Assembly (NCBI RefSeq): GCF_009834345.1
Contig: NZ_CP035042.1
Location: 1,364,001-1,428,000 of the forward strand
DNA length: 64,000 nucleotides
Direction: 5' to 3'
From: Billgrantia tianxiuensis
Lineage (GTDB): Bacteria; Pseudomonadota; Gammaproteobacteria; Pseudomonadales; Halomonadaceae
The notes beneath the pieces are model-generated. The model was not told the origin of the DNA and ran no database searches. It saw nothing but the letters and a program-made list of their open reading frames with translations. Made by a program: the position numbers and the translations under genes. This document shows, piece by piece, positions 30,836 through 39,772 of the stretch; positions within the stretch are counted from its first letter, which is position 1, and the number at the start of each line of letters is the position of its first letter.

Positions 30836-31321
30836 TCAGCCCTGTAGATGAGCCAGTATGGTATCCACGCTGCTCTTATCGACCACGCCTCGCTCGGTGT
30901 CGATGCCCACGTAGGTCACCACGCCATCCTCGGCGATCAGCGCGAAGCGCAGGCTGCGCACGCCCATGCAGGCGCCACTGGCGTCCTTTTCCATGCCCAG
31001 GGCATGGGTGAATTCGGCGTTGCCGTCGGCCAGCATCAGGATCGCCTCGGCGTTCTGGTCCTTCTGCCAGGCGCGCATCACGAAGGCGTCATTGACCGCC
31101 ATGCAGGCCAGGGTGTCGACCTTTTCCAGCACCTTGTCGGCCTTGATGACGAAGCCGGGCATATGGGTGTTGGAACAGCCTGGAGTGAAGGCGCCGGGTA
31201 CGCCGAACAGCACGACGCGCTTGCCAGCGAAGAGTTCGCCGGTGGAAATGTTCTCGGGCCCGTCGGGGCCGTTGGTCTTGATGGTGACGTTGGGGATCTT
31301 GTCGCCTACGGAAATGGGCAT
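30836..31321 (-). CDS. Peroxiredoxin, Prx5 (AhpE/hybrid-Prx) type
   Basis: 161 residues. It reduces hydrogen peroxide and organic peroxides. The peroxidatic Cys is in PGAFTPGCSNTHMPGF (about residue 50), the hallmark of the Prx5 group, with VVLFGVPGAF before it and NDAFVMRAWQ after. The opening MPISVGDKIPNVTI and end VVTYVGIDTERGVVDKSS are typical. Additional Cys residues (TLACMAVN and SGACMGVR) might serve as resolving residues. No glutaredoxin domain is fused. AGGAG stands about seven bases before the ATG at 31321. Monocistronic by appearance. Confidence 0.92.
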   Translation of the reverse strand: MPISVGDKIPNVTIKTNGPDGPENISTGELFAGKRVVLFGVPGAFTPGCSNTHMPGFVIKADKVLEKVDTLACMAVNDAFVMRAWQKDQNAEAILMLADGNAEFTHALGMEKDASGACMGVRSLRFALIAEDGVVTYVGIDTERGVVDKSSVDTILAHLQG

Positions 31322-31401
31322 GGGCAGCTCCTGTTCATCTCTTCGGTGGGAACACTGTAGTGCAATTCGGCAGCCGGGTGCGTTGCCGAGTGTAGCGACG
31401 A

Positions 31402-31824
31402 TCAACTGCCCTGGTAGGCATCGAAGACTTCCTGGCCGGTCATGTTGTGGGTCTCGTTGGCAAAGCGGTAGTACTCGGGTTTCTGATCGATGAAGATCTG
31501 GCTGTCGAAGTTCCATGCTTCGCCGCCATCGACCAGGCCCACGGGAATGGCGTAATGGTCGCCGGCCTTGAGGCGGTAGAAGAGATGGGTGCCGCAACGC
31601 CGGCAGAAGCCGCGCTCGGCCCAATCCGATGAAGCATAGACCGTGACGTTCTCCTCGCCTTCGATCTCGACATCGCTGACCGACTCCAGCGCCAGCAGCG
31701 GTCCGCCGCCCCAGGTGCGGCACATGTCGCAATGGCAGGCGCCGACGTTCTGCTTGTTCACTGCCACGGCGACTTTTACCGCACCGCAAAGGCAGCTGCC
31801 GCGTGCACTCATCCCGTCTTTCAT
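31402..31824 (-). CDS. GFA/CENP-V family zinc protein
   Basis: 140 residues of the glutathione-dependent formaldehyde-activating (GFA)/CENP-V fold. The zinc ligands are visible: GSCLCGAVKV, ACHCDMCRTWGG and FCRRCGTHLFYR. Most bacterial members have no proven activity, and the glutathione-formaldehyde role should not be assumed. The ATG at 31824 has GGAGGGG about seven bases upstream; the frame is open far upstream, but that part is shadow of the next gene. It is 78 bp from the peroxiredoxin on the same strand and could be co-transcribed. Confidence 0.88.
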   Translation of the reverse strand: MKDGMSARGSCLCGAVKVAVAVNKQNVGACHCDMCRTWGGGPLLALESVSDVEIEGEENVTVYASSDWAERGFCRRCGTHLFYRLKAGDHYAIPVGLVDGGEAWNFDSQIFIDQKPEYYRFANETHNMTGQEVFDAYQGS

Positions 31825-31934
31825 GAATTCCCCTCCGTCGCGCATTGAAATGGTCTTCATGGCGAAGGATAGCCTTCGCAGGGAAGGTTCGCAGCCGCAT
31901 GGTGCCCGAATACGAACGTCGCCGTGTGCGCCCA

Positions 31935-33050
31935 TCAAGTTGGCGAGTCGGGATCCTCCGAGATGAAGGCCTGGCGGTGGAAGGCGGCCGCTGCCTTGGC
32001 TTCGGCAACGCCGATGAGCCCAGGCGAGGGGGCTGCTTCGCCAGCCAATACGGCCAGTACCGTTCTCACGCCGCGAGACAGTGAGAGCAAGTGATATCCG
32101 CCTTCCAGTACGAAGACCAGCCGTCCACCGCAATGCTGGTGGGCCAGCGTCTGTAGCATGCTAGTCATGACGGCAAAGCCCTCATAGGAAACGTTGAGCG
32201 CAAGGTCGAACGGATGGGGGTCGAAGCCGGCTGAGACCAGAATCAGGTCCGGCTGGAACCAGTTCGCCGCGGGAACCAGGATATCCTCGAAGGCCTTGAG
32301 GTAGGCCTGGTCGCCGGCGCCTGCCGGCATGGGCACATTGACAGTGGTGCCTTCACCGAGGCCCACGCCGACATCCTCGAGGTTACCGGTGCCAGGATAG
32401 AAGGGCGAGGCACGGTGGATATCGAAGAGCATCACGTTGGGGTCGGCCCAGAAGATATCCTGGGTGCCGTTGGCGTGATGGGCGTCCCAGTCGACGATCA
32501 GTACGCGTTCGCAGCCCAGCTCGGCCCTGGCATGGGCCGCGGCCACCGCCACGTTGTTGAACAGGCAGAAGCCACGGGCACGGACGGGCTCGGCGTGATG
32601 GCCGGGTGGTCGCACCAGGGCGAAGGCACTTTTGCTTCGCCCCTGCATGACGGCTTCTACCGCTGCGATGGTCGTGCCGGCGGCGACCTCCGCCGCGTCG
32701 ACGCTGCCGGCGGATACCGCCGTCGTGTCCACGTCTAGCCAGGCGTTCTTGCCGCGTAGATCGAAGATATGGCTGAGATAGGAACTGGTGTGGACGCGTC
32801 CTAACTGCTCCCTGGTCGCCGGCTTGCCGCTCTCGAAGCATAGGCCGGGGACCGGTTCGAGTTCGAGGAGGTTGAGAATGGCACCCAGCCGTCCGGCGTG
32901 TTCCGGATATTTCCAGGGGACATTGAGCGACGCAAGGAGCTGGCGGATGCGCCGCTCCATGCGGTTGGGCAGGAAAGGTGCGTCGGTATCCGGCTGGTGG
33001 GACAGGACGCGCTCGTCATAAAAGGCGATGACGCTGTTGGGCTCGGCCAC
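31935..33050 (-). CDS. Histone-deacetylase-family amidohydrolase
   Basis: 371 residues from a GTG at 33050 with CAGGAG seven bases upstream. Class II HDAC/acetylpolyamine-amidohydrolase motifs are present: LVRPPGHHAEP (catalytic His pair), GFCLFNNVAVAAAHA, VLIVDWDAHHANGTQDIF (zinc Asp and His), SAGFDPHPFDLA (zinc Asp) and LEGGYHLLSLSRG (Tyr). It would deacetylate small molecules or proteins in the cytoplasm; polyamines are a common substrate in bacteria but nothing here fixes it. About 110 bp separate it from the GFA-type gene. Confidence 0.9.
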   Translation of the reverse strand: MAEPNSVIAFYDERVLSHQPDTDAPFLPNRMERRIRQLLASLNVPWKYPEHAGRLGAILNLLELEPVPGLCFESGKPATREQLGRVHTSSYLSHIFDLRGKNAWLDVDTTAVSAGSVDAAEVAAGTTIAAVEAVMQGRSKSAFALVRPPGHHAEPVRARGFCLFNNVAVAAAHARAELGCERVLIVDWDAHHANGTQDIFWADPNVMLFDIHRASPFYPGTGNLEDVGVGLGEGTTVNVPMPAGAGDQAYLKAFEDILVPAANWFQPDLILVSAGFDPHPFDLALNVSYEGFAVMTSMLQTLAHQHCGGRLVFVLEGGYHLLSLSRGVRTVLAVLAGEAAPSPGLIGVAEAKAAAAFHRQAFISEDPDSPT

Positions 33051-33106
33051 GTGCAGCTCCTGCGGGACAGGTGTCGTTTTCCCACAGGATAGCTGCTTGC
33101 AAAACG

Positions 33107-34006
33107 CTAGCCGCCTGGATCCAGGGTCGACTCCTGAATCATCGCGCGCAGCGCCGAGGCCGAGGCCGAGAGTGGGTGACGGTGGCGTATGACGATACCC
33201 AGCGGTCTTTCCACGTCGGGTGCCGTCAACGGCCGATATGCGATGCCGTCGGTGGCGATCTGGCGAAAGCTCAGCTGTGGCAGCACGCTGATGCCGAGCC
33301 CGGCGGCGACCATGCGGCCTACGGTGGCGATCTGGCTGGCATCGCACAGGATCGAAAGCGGTGCGCCCACCTCGGCCATGATGCGGTCGATATCCTGGCG
33401 CGAACTGGAGAGGCGGCTGATGCCGATGAAAGGGTGTCCGGCCAGCTGCTTCCAGGCCACGCTCTCTTGTTCGAGCAACGGGTGGCCGCTGGGGCAGACC
33501 GCCACGTAGCGGTCCACTAGCACCGGCTCGAAGGCCAGCTCCTCGGTGTCATGAGGGGCCACCGACAGGCCCAGGTCGGCGCGCCCCTCGCGCACCAGCT
33601 GGCTGACCTGCTCGGCCAGCACGTCGTGCAGGCTCAGGTTGATGCGTGGGTAACGGGCGTGAAAGGTGGCGATGATGCCCGGCAGCAGCCCCGCCGCCAG
33701 GGTGGGAAGGGCGGCCACGGTGACCTTGCCGCGCTGTTTGGAAAAGCGCTCGCCGAGATCCTCGAAGGCCTCGGACCAGTCATGGAGCAGGCGTACCGCC
33801 ACCGGCAGGAAGGCCTCGCCCTCGGGGGTCAGGCTGAGCTGGCGCGTGGCGCGCGAGAACAGGGCGCCCCCCACCGTCTCCTCGAGCTTGCGCAGGGCGA
33901 TGGAGATCGCCGGCTGGGAGAGATGGATCCGCTCGCTGGCTTCGGCGAGGCTGCTCGACTGGGCCACGGCGACGAAGGCACGCAGCTGCTTGATGCTTGG
34001 ATTCAT
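33107..34006 (-). CDS. LysR-family regulator of the TAXI-TRAP/AtuA operon
   Basis: 299 residues. An N-terminal winged helix (MNPSIKQLRAFVAVAQSSSL, LSQPAISIALRKLEETVGGA) is followed by a co-inducer domain (KVTVAALPTLAAGLLPGIIA, MVAAGLGISVLPQLSFRQIA). It is transcribed divergently from the TAXI-TRAP operon, with 134 bp between the two starts, which is the usual arrangement for a LysR protein controlling its neighbour. The shared gap is AT-rich. The effector is presumably the transported or degraded compound, which is unknown. Confidence 0.88.
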   Translation of the reverse strand: MNPSIKQLRAFVAVAQSSSLAEASERIHLSQPAISIALRKLEETVGGALFSRATRQLSLTPEGEAFLPVAVRLLHDWSEAFEDLGERFSKQRGKVTVAALPTLAAGLLPGIIATFHARYPRINLSLHDVLAEQVSQLVREGRADLGLSVAPHDTEELAFEPVLVDRYVAVCPSGHPLLEQESVAWKQLAGHPFIGISRLSSSRQDIDRIMAEVGAPLSILCDASQIATVGRMVAAGLGISVLPQLSFRQIATDGIAYRPLTAPDVERPLGIVIRHRHPLSASASALRAMIQESTLDPGG

Positions 34007-34140
34007 TTAGAAAGTAAAACACAAGTTAAAAACAATTCAATAGTCAAAACATAGTGCTCTCTTCATGCTGCTATTTGGGGCAACCCCATGCGCAGCACGA
34101 CAACAACAAGCCCGCAAAGCCGGGCCCAAAGGAGCCACTC

Positions 34141-35126
34141 ATGAAGCCAATGCTAAAGATGAAGACCCTGCTGACTGTCATGGCAGCCAGCGCCACGCTC
34201 GTTACCGCTGCCGCCACCGTTCAGGCTGATGAGCGCCTGCTGATCGGTTCGACTTCCAGTTCGTCGAGCCACTACGGTTACTTCGTCGCCGTCAACCAGA
34301 TCATCAACAGCCAGGTCGAGGGTGTGAGCGCCTCGGTGGCGGAAACCGGCGCCACCGTCGACAACCTGCGCCGACTGAGCCGCAACCAGATCGACATGGG
34401 CCTGGTCACCACCAACACCGGCTATCACGCTTACGCCGGCCAGGAGGACTTCGATGGCCGCCCGGTCGACAGCCGCCTGCTGTGGGTCTATACCGTGGCG
34501 CCGCAGAACGTGGTGATGCGCCAGGATGCCGGTGTCTCGACCCTCGCGGATCTGGAGGGCGTGCGCTTCAACCCGGGCATCACCGGTTCGGCCACCGAGA
34601 GCACCACCGAGGCTGTGCTCGAGACGCTCGGCATTGCCCCGGACTATGTGCGCGGCTCGACTACCGATGTGGTCGATTCCATCAAGGATGGCCGCATCAT
34701 GGGCTATGCCAAGTCGGGAGTGGGCAACAAGCTCGATGGTTCGACCATGGACATTGCCACCTTCACGCCGATCAACGTGCTGTCGCTCTCCGACGAGCAG
34801 GCCGACACCCTGCGCAGCGAGATGCCCGACCTGGCCGTGGTCGACATTCCCGAGGGCGCGGGGGAGGGCGTTCCGGCCTACACCACCTGGGCCTTCGGCG
34901 TGGCCGTGCACGCCCACCCGGACCTCGACGAGGAGACCGCCTACCGGATCGTCAAGGCGGTAATGGAGAACCCGAGCCACAGGCCAACGCCTTCTCCGCG
35001 GTACGCGACGCCGACCTGGCGCAGATGACCCTCGAGGTGGGCACCGTGCCGCTGCATGCCGGCGCGGCACGTTACTTTGAGGAGCAGGGCCTGGAGATCC
35101 CCGACGCCCTGCGGCCTGTCGAATAA
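34141..35126 (+). CDS. TAXI-type TRAP solute-binding protein, one frameshift
   Basis: About 328 residues after restoring one C in the run at 34971-34973 (the reading then continues MENPEPQANAFSAVRDADLA). A signal peptide (MKTLLTVMAASATLVTAAAT, cleaved near VQA) leads to a TAXI-family periplasmic receptor: LLIGSTSSSSSHYGYFVAVN, ASVAETGATVDNLRRLSRNQ, DMGLVTTNTGYHAY, FNPGITGSATESTTEAVLE, TWAFGVAVHAHPDL. Such receptors feed a fused TRAP permease, encoded next. The ligand is unknown. AAAGGAG stands about seven bases before the ATG at 34141. Confidence 0.88.
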
Positions 35127-35147
35127 CGGCCCAGGGAGACGATTGCC

Positions 35148-37061
35148 ATGCGTGAGAACCTAACCAAGCTGCTGGCCCTCATGCTGGGCGGGCTGATTCT
35201 TTACACCTCGGCGACCGGCCCCTTCGAGAGCCTGATCCAGCGAGGCATCTTTCTTGCGCTGGTGATCCTGCTGGGACTGACGCTCTACCCGTTGGGCGCG
35301 GGCAAGCGTTGGCGCCCCCTGGGGCTGGCCTGTGACCTTATACTGGCCACCGGCACGGTGTTGGCCTGCGGCTACGTGGTGATGAACTACGAGCGGATCC
35401 TCGTCGAGCTGCCCTGGGCCACGCCACGGGACATGCTGTTCACCGGCGTACTGCTGGTGGCGGTGCTGGAGCTGTCGCGGCGCGCCATCGGCGTGATCTT
35501 CCCGCTGCTGGTGCTGGCGGGGCTGGCCTATGCCTGGCTCGGGGCGGCGATACCCGGGCCGCTGGGGCATCGCGGCTTCGACCTCTACTACATCACCGAG
35601 ACGCTCTATCTCGGCGATCTCGGCGTGTGGGGCATGCTGGTCGGCGTGGCCGCCACCACTATCGCCGCCTTCGTGCTGTTCGGCTGCCTGCTGCTGCACA
35701 CCGGCGGCGGTCAGACCTTCATGGATCTGGCGCTGCGCATCAGCGGGCGTTCGCCGGGCGGCGCCGCCAAGGTGGCCACCGTGGCCTCGGGGCTGTTCGG
35801 CATGGTCAGCGGCAGCGCCGTGGCCAACGTGGCCACCACCGGTAACTTCACCATCCCCATGATGAAGCGGCTCAAGTACCCGGCGCCCTTCGCCTCGGGG
35901 GTAGAGGCGGTGGCTTCCACCGGCGGCCAGATCGCCCCGCCGATTCTGGGGGCGGCGGCCTTCATCATGGCCGAGATCCTCGGCGAGAGTTACCTGCGCA
36001 TCGCGCTGGCCGCGCTGCTGCCCGCCATTCTGTTCTACCTCGGCGTATTCCTGACCATTCACCTGGTCGCGCGGCGGCGCAACCTGCAGGTGGTGCCCGA
36101 CGAGGAGCTGCCGAGCTGGCCGGAGGTGCTGCGCCCGGAGCGGATCATTCCAATCCTGGCGGCGCTGGGCGGGCTTTTCTACGGCGTGCTGTCGGGGCGC
36201 TCGATTCAGATGGCGGCCTTCTACGGCATCCTGATGACGGTGCTGACCTTTGTGCCGTTCGCTTTGCTGGCGCGACGGCCGCTGCGCGAGATCGCCGGCA
36301 AGCTACTCTCGGGGCTGATCGATGCCGGCAAGGGCATGGTGATCATCGGCGTGCTGCTGGCTGGCGCGCAGATGCTGGTAGCCATGATCGGCATGACCGG
36401 CATTGGCGTGACCCTGGCCAGCCTGATCGTCAACGTCGGCGGCCAGTCGCTGTTCCTGGTGGCCTTCATCGTCGGCGGCGTGTGCCTGATCCTGGGCATG
36501 GGTATTCCCACCACGGCGGCCTACGTGTTGGTGGCCTCGGTGCTGGCACCGGCACTCACCACCATTGGTGTCGAGCCGCTGATCGCCCACCTGTTCGTGT
36601 TCTACTTCGCCACCCTCTCGGTGATCACGCCGCCGGTGTGCGTGGCGGTATTCGTCGCGGCGGGCATCGCCGGTACCAACTGGTTGCCGGCAGCGGGCGA
36701 GGCGGTGCGCCTGGCGGCGGCGATCTACGTGATTCCCTTCCTGCTGCTGATCTACCCGGCCCTGGCCGGCTTCGGCGGCGCTTTCGACATCCTGCTGGCC
36801 AGCTCCCAGGGCGTGGTGTTCGTGGTTGCCTTCGCTGCGCTGATGTCGCGGGTGGCGATGAGCGGCCACCGGCTGATGGACGTGGCCGGGCTCGCGCTGG
36901 TGGTGGGGCTGGCGCTGATACCCGGCTGGCTGACCACGGCCGGTGCGCTGCTGCTGCTGGTAGTGCTTTTCGCTCGTCGTCGCCAGCGCCTGGCAGTGGA
37001 TGCCACTCACGAGCAGACACTGGATAGCCACGGCATTCCGGCCAAGGAGACCCATTCATGA
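35148..37061 (+). CDS. TRAP transporter fused 4TM/12TM permease (TAXI type)
   Basis: 637 residues, strongly hydrophobic. The N-terminal ~170 residues correspond to the small DctQ-like part, the rest to the DctM-like permease: GRSPGGAAKVATVASGLFGM, VSGSAVANVATTGNFTIPMM, ASTGGQIAPPILGAAAFIMA, CLILGMGIPTTAAYVLVASV, FYFATLSVITPPVCVAVFVA. This is the typical 4TM/12TM fusion partner of TAXI receptors and imports an organic solute with sodium or protons. It follows the receptor by 21 bp and overlaps the AtuA gene by four (ATGA). Confidence 0.92.
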   Translation: MRENLTKLLALMLGGLILYTSATGPFESLIQRGIFLALVILLGLTLYPLGAGKRWRPLGLACDLILATGTVLACGYVVMNYERILVELPWATPRDMLFTGVLLVAVLELSRRAIGVIFPLLVLAGLAYAWLGAAIPGPLGHRGFDLYYITETLYLGDLGVWGMLVGVAATTIAAFVLFGCLLLHTGGGQTFMDLALRISGRSPGGAAKVATVASGLFGMVSGSAVANVATTGNFTIPMMKRLKYPAPFASGVEAVASTGGQIAPPILGAAAFIMAEILGESYLRIALAALLPAILFYLGVFLTIHLVARRRNLQVVPDEELPSWPEVLRPERIIPILAALGGLFYGVLSGRSIQMAAFYGILMTVLTFVPFALLARRPLREIAGKLLSGLIDAGKGMVIIGVLLAGAQMLVAMIGMTGIGVTLASLIVNVGGQSLFLVAFIVGGVCLILGMGIPTTAAYVLVASVLAPALTTIGVEPLIAHLFVFYFATLSVITPPVCVAVFVAAGIAGTNWLPAAGEAVRLAAAIYVIPFLLLIYPALAGFGGAFDILLASSQGVVFVVAFAALMSRVAMSGHRLMDVAGLALVVGLALIPGWLTTAGALLLLVVLFARRRQRLAVDATHEQTLDSHGIPAKETHS

Positions 37062-38476
37062 CCTTCCTGCTGGGCAGCGGAGCCGGTTTCTCCGGCGACC
37101 GCACCGATGCCGCCATTCCCGTGGTGAGAGAGCTGATTCGCCGTGGCCAGCCCGCCGCGCTGATTTTCGAGACCCTGGGCGAGCGCACCCTGGCGGCGGC
37201 CCACCGTGCCATGCGTGACGACCCGGCGGCGGGCTACGAGCCATTGTTGGAAGAGCTGCTCACACCTGTGCTGGATGACTGCCTGAGGCATGGCATTGCC
37301 ATTCTCGGCAACTTCGGCGCGGCCAACCCGGACGGCGCCTGCCGCGTGGTGGCCGAGCTGGCCGCCCGCAGCGAGCGGGGCGAGGCGAGGATCGGGCGGG
37401 TGCATGGCGATGACATCCGCGCCCGCCTCGGCGAACTGGACCTGCAGCGCTGGGAGGCGGAGAGCCGTGAGCTGCCCGGTGAGGAGGCGCTGATCTCGGC
37501 CAACGTCTATCTCGGTGCTGGGCCCCTGGTCGAGGCACTGGAGTTCGGCGCCGAGGTAGTGGTCAGCGGCCGGGTGGCCGACCCGGCGCTGTTCCTGGCC
37601 CCGCTGGTGCATCACTTCGGCTGGGCCTGGAACGACTGGGACCGCCTGGCCGCCGGCATGATGGCCGGTCACCTGGGCGAGTGCGGTGCCCAGGTCACCG
37701 GTGGGTACTTCGCCGATCCAGGCGTCAAGGACGTTCCCGGTCTGGCCACGGTGGGCTATCCCATCATCGAGGTGGAAGAGGATGGCACCCTGGTGGTGAC
37801 CAAGCCCGCCGGCACCGGCGGCATGGTCACTGCGCGCACGGTCAAGGAGCAGCTGCTCTACGAGGTGCACGATCCCGCCAACTACCTGACCCCTGATGTG
37901 GTGGTGGATCTTTCTGCCGTGCGGGTGGAGGAACTCGGTCCCGATCGGGTGGCGGTCACCGGCATTCGCGGCAAGCCGGCACCGCAGCGCCTCAAGACCA
38001 CCGTCTGCTACGAGGGCGGCTGGCAGGGCGAGGCGGAGATCTCCTACGCCGGACCCAACGCCCTGGCCCGGGCGCAGCTTGCTGCCGAGGTGCTGCGCGA
38101 GCGGCTGACCTTTCGCGCGCCGCCGGAGCTGCGCTCGCGGCTGGACATCGTCGGCCATGCCAGCGTATTCGACAGCGATGCCGGCGACCTGCAACGCAGA
38201 TTGCCGACCGCGGCCAGCGGCGACTACCGCCTGCGGCTGGCCGCCGAGCACGCCGAGCGGCGCTGGGTGGAGCGTGCCACCCAGGAGCTGCTGGCGCTCT
38301 ACTGTGCCGGTCCGGCCGGCGGTGGCGGGGTACGCCGACAGTTCCAGCGGCGGGTATGCACGGCGTCCTACCTGGTCAAGCGCAGCGATGTGGAAGCCTT
38401 CGCCACCCTGTTCGATGCCACTCTTGTCGAGACGAAGATGGCCAGCGAGAGGAGAGTCGCCCATGCCGCACGCTGA
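37058..38476 (+). CDS. AtuA-family (DUF1446) protein, large part
   Basis: 472 residues of the acyclic-terpene-utilisation AtuA/DUF1446 family: LLGSGAGFSGDRTDAAIPVV, ALIFETLGERTLAAAHRAMR, GIAILGNFGAANPDGACRVV, EVVVSGRVADPALFLAPLVH, VTKPAGTGGMVTARTVKEQL. In Pseudomonas, atuA lies in the citronellol/geraniol cluster, but its reaction is unresolved and no other atu genes are here. The tight coupling to a TAXI-TRAP importer implies work on the imported compound. Its end overlaps the start of the small partner by 14 bp. Confidence 0.85.
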   Translation: MTFLLGSGAGFSGDRTDAAIPVVRELIRRGQPAALIFETLGERTLAAAHRAMRDDPAAGYEPLLEELLTPVLDDCLRHGIAILGNFGAANPDGACRVVAELAARSERGEARIGRVHGDDIRARLGELDLQRWEAESRELPGEEALISANVYLGAGPLVEALEFGAEVVVSGRVADPALFLAPLVHHFGWAWNDWDRLAAGMMAGHLGECGAQVTGGYFADPGVKDVPGLATVGYPIIEVEEDGTLVVTKPAGTGGMVTARTVKEQLLYEVHDPANYLTPDVVVDLSAVRVEELGPDRVAVTGIRGKPAPQRLKTTVCYEGGWQGEAEISYAGPNALARAQLAAEVLRERLTFRAPPELRSRLDIVGHASVFDSDAGDLQRRLPTAASGDYRLRLAAEHAERRWVERATQELLALYCAGPAGGGGVRRQFQRRVCTASYLVKRSDVEAFATLFDATLVETKMASERRVAHAAR

Positions 38477-38834
38477 AGTGAACGTGCCCGCAAGCCCAGC
38501 CAAGGGTCACAGCGTACCGCTGCATCGCCTGGCCCATGCCCGTGCCGGCGACAAGGGCGACCGGCTCAACCTGGCGCTGTTCGCCTTCGAGCCGCGCCAC
38601 TATGAGACGCTGGTGGAGCAGGTCACCGAGGAGCGTGTGCTGGCGCTGTTCGCCCATCGCGGGGCGAGCCGGGTACGCCGCTACCTGATGCCGGGCCTTG
38701 CCGGCATGAACCTGGTGATCGATGACGTGCTGCAGGGCGGGGTCAACGGTGCCCTCAATCTGGACGGGCACGGCAAGACGCTCTCCTTCCTGCTGCTGGG
38801 CATGAGTGTGGTGGTCGAGAACGACAATGCGTAA
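38463..38834 (+). CDS. AtuA-like C-terminal partner protein
   Basis: 123 residues matching the separate C-terminal module often found after, or fused to, AtuA: PLHRLAHARAGDKGDRLNLA, LFAFEPRHYETLVEQVTEER and MNLVIDDVLQGGVNGALNLD. HARxGDKGxxxN is the diagnostic motif. It overlaps the AtuA gene and is probably a subunit of the same enzyme. An efficient hairpin terminator follows at 38849. Confidence 0.85.
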   Translation: MPHAEVNVPASPAKGHSVPLHRLAHARAGDKGDRLNLALFAFEPRHYETLVEQVTEERVLALFAHRGASRVRRYLMPGLAGMNLVIDDVLQGGVNGALNLDGHGKTLSFLLLGMSVVVENDNA

Positions 38835-38848
38835 GACACCCCCGGCAC

Positions 38849-38882
38849 GCAAAACGGGCCACCCTTGGGTGGCCCGTTTTGC
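38849..38882. terminator. Bidirectional terminator between the AtuA and nitrate-transport operons
   Basis: GCAAAACGGGCCACCC pairs with GGTGGCCCGTTTTGC around a two-base loop; A and T runs within the outer stem give a U-tract in both directions. It separates two convergent operons. Confidence 0.85.
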
Positions 38883-38900
38883 GCTAGGGGAGTGCGAGGC

Positions 38901-39761
38901 TCACGCCTTGGCCATGCGTTTCTCCTTGGCTTTCTCCTGCTCGCCGCCGGCGCCGCGCCGTTGGGCCAGGCTCTCCACCTTGCGTTGCTTCTCGTAGAGG
39001 AAGCGCAGTACCTCCTGGCGGTAGTGGTTGTAGCGCGGGTCATCGGCCAAGGCGATACGGTCGCGGGGGCGAGGCAGGTCGATGTCGAGTACCTCGCCGA
39101 TGCGCGCCGAGGGGCCGTTGGTCATCATCACGATGCGATCCGAGAGCAGCACCGCCTCGTCGACGTCGTGGGTGATCATGATCATGGTGTTGCCCAGCTC
39201 GTCCTGGATGCGCATCACCTCCTCCTGCAGGTGGGCGCGGGTCAGGGCATCGAGCGCGCCGAAGGGTTCGTCGAGCAGCAGCACCTTGGGCTCCATGGCG
39301 AGTGCCCGGGCAATGCCCACGCGCTGCTTCATGCCGCCGGAGATCTCCGCCGGGCGCTTGTCCAGCGCATGCCCCATGCCGACCATCTCCAGGTTCTTGA
39401 TGATCCACTCGTGACGCTCGGCCTTGCTCTTGGTGCGTGCGCAGGTCTTGTTCACCGCCAGCGCCACGTTCTCGTAGACGGTGAGCCAGGGCAGCAGTGA
39501 GTGGTTCTGGAATACCACGCTGCGTTCCGGCCCCGGTGAGTTGACCTCCTTGCCGTCGAGGATCACCGCGCCGGAAGTGGACTCGATGAGTCCGGCGACG
39601 ATGTTGAGCAGGGTCGACTTGCCGCAGCCGGAGTGGCCGATGATGGAGATGTACTCGCCGCGTTCCACGGCGAGGTCGATGCCCTTGAGAACCTGACTCT
39701 CCACGCCCTTGGCGGTGAACGTCATGTCGACGTTCTCGATGCTTAGATAGTGGTTGCTCAT
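38901..39761 (-). CDS. Nitrate ABC transporter ATP-binding protein
   Basis: 286 residues, a NrtD/SsuB-type ATPase: Walker A GHSGCGKSTLLNIVAGL, Q-loop VFQNHSLLPWLTV, signature SGGMKQRVGIARALAM, Walker B LLLDEPFGALDALTRA, H-loop MITHDVDEAVLLSDRI. It powers uptake through the permease encoded 11 bp upstream. It lacks the NrtA-like C-terminal regulatory domain of NrtC. The ATG at 39761 has AGGA upstream. A Lys/Glu-rich tail ends the protein. Confidence 0.92.
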   Translation of the reverse strand: MSNHYLSIENVDMTFTAKGVESQVLKGIDLAVERGEYISIIGHSGCGKSTLLNIVAGLIESTSGAVILDGKEVNSPGPERSVVFQNHSLLPWLTVYENVALAVNKTCARTKSKAERHEWIIKNLEMVGMGHALDKRPAEISGGMKQRVGIARALAMEPKVLLLDEPFGALDALTRAHLQEEVMRIQDELGNTMIMITHDVDEAVLLSDRIVMMTNGPSARIGEVLDIDLPRPRDRIALADDPRYNHYRQEVLRFLYEKQRKVESLAQRRGAGGEQEKAKEKRMAKA

Positions 39762-39772
39762 GTTCCTGTTCC

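Noticed and set aside
31935-33347. Longer start for the HDAC-like gene at 33347
   Set aside because: The extra ~100 residues are the antisense of the LysR gene; the GTG at 33050 has a good Shine-Dalgarno and fits the family length.
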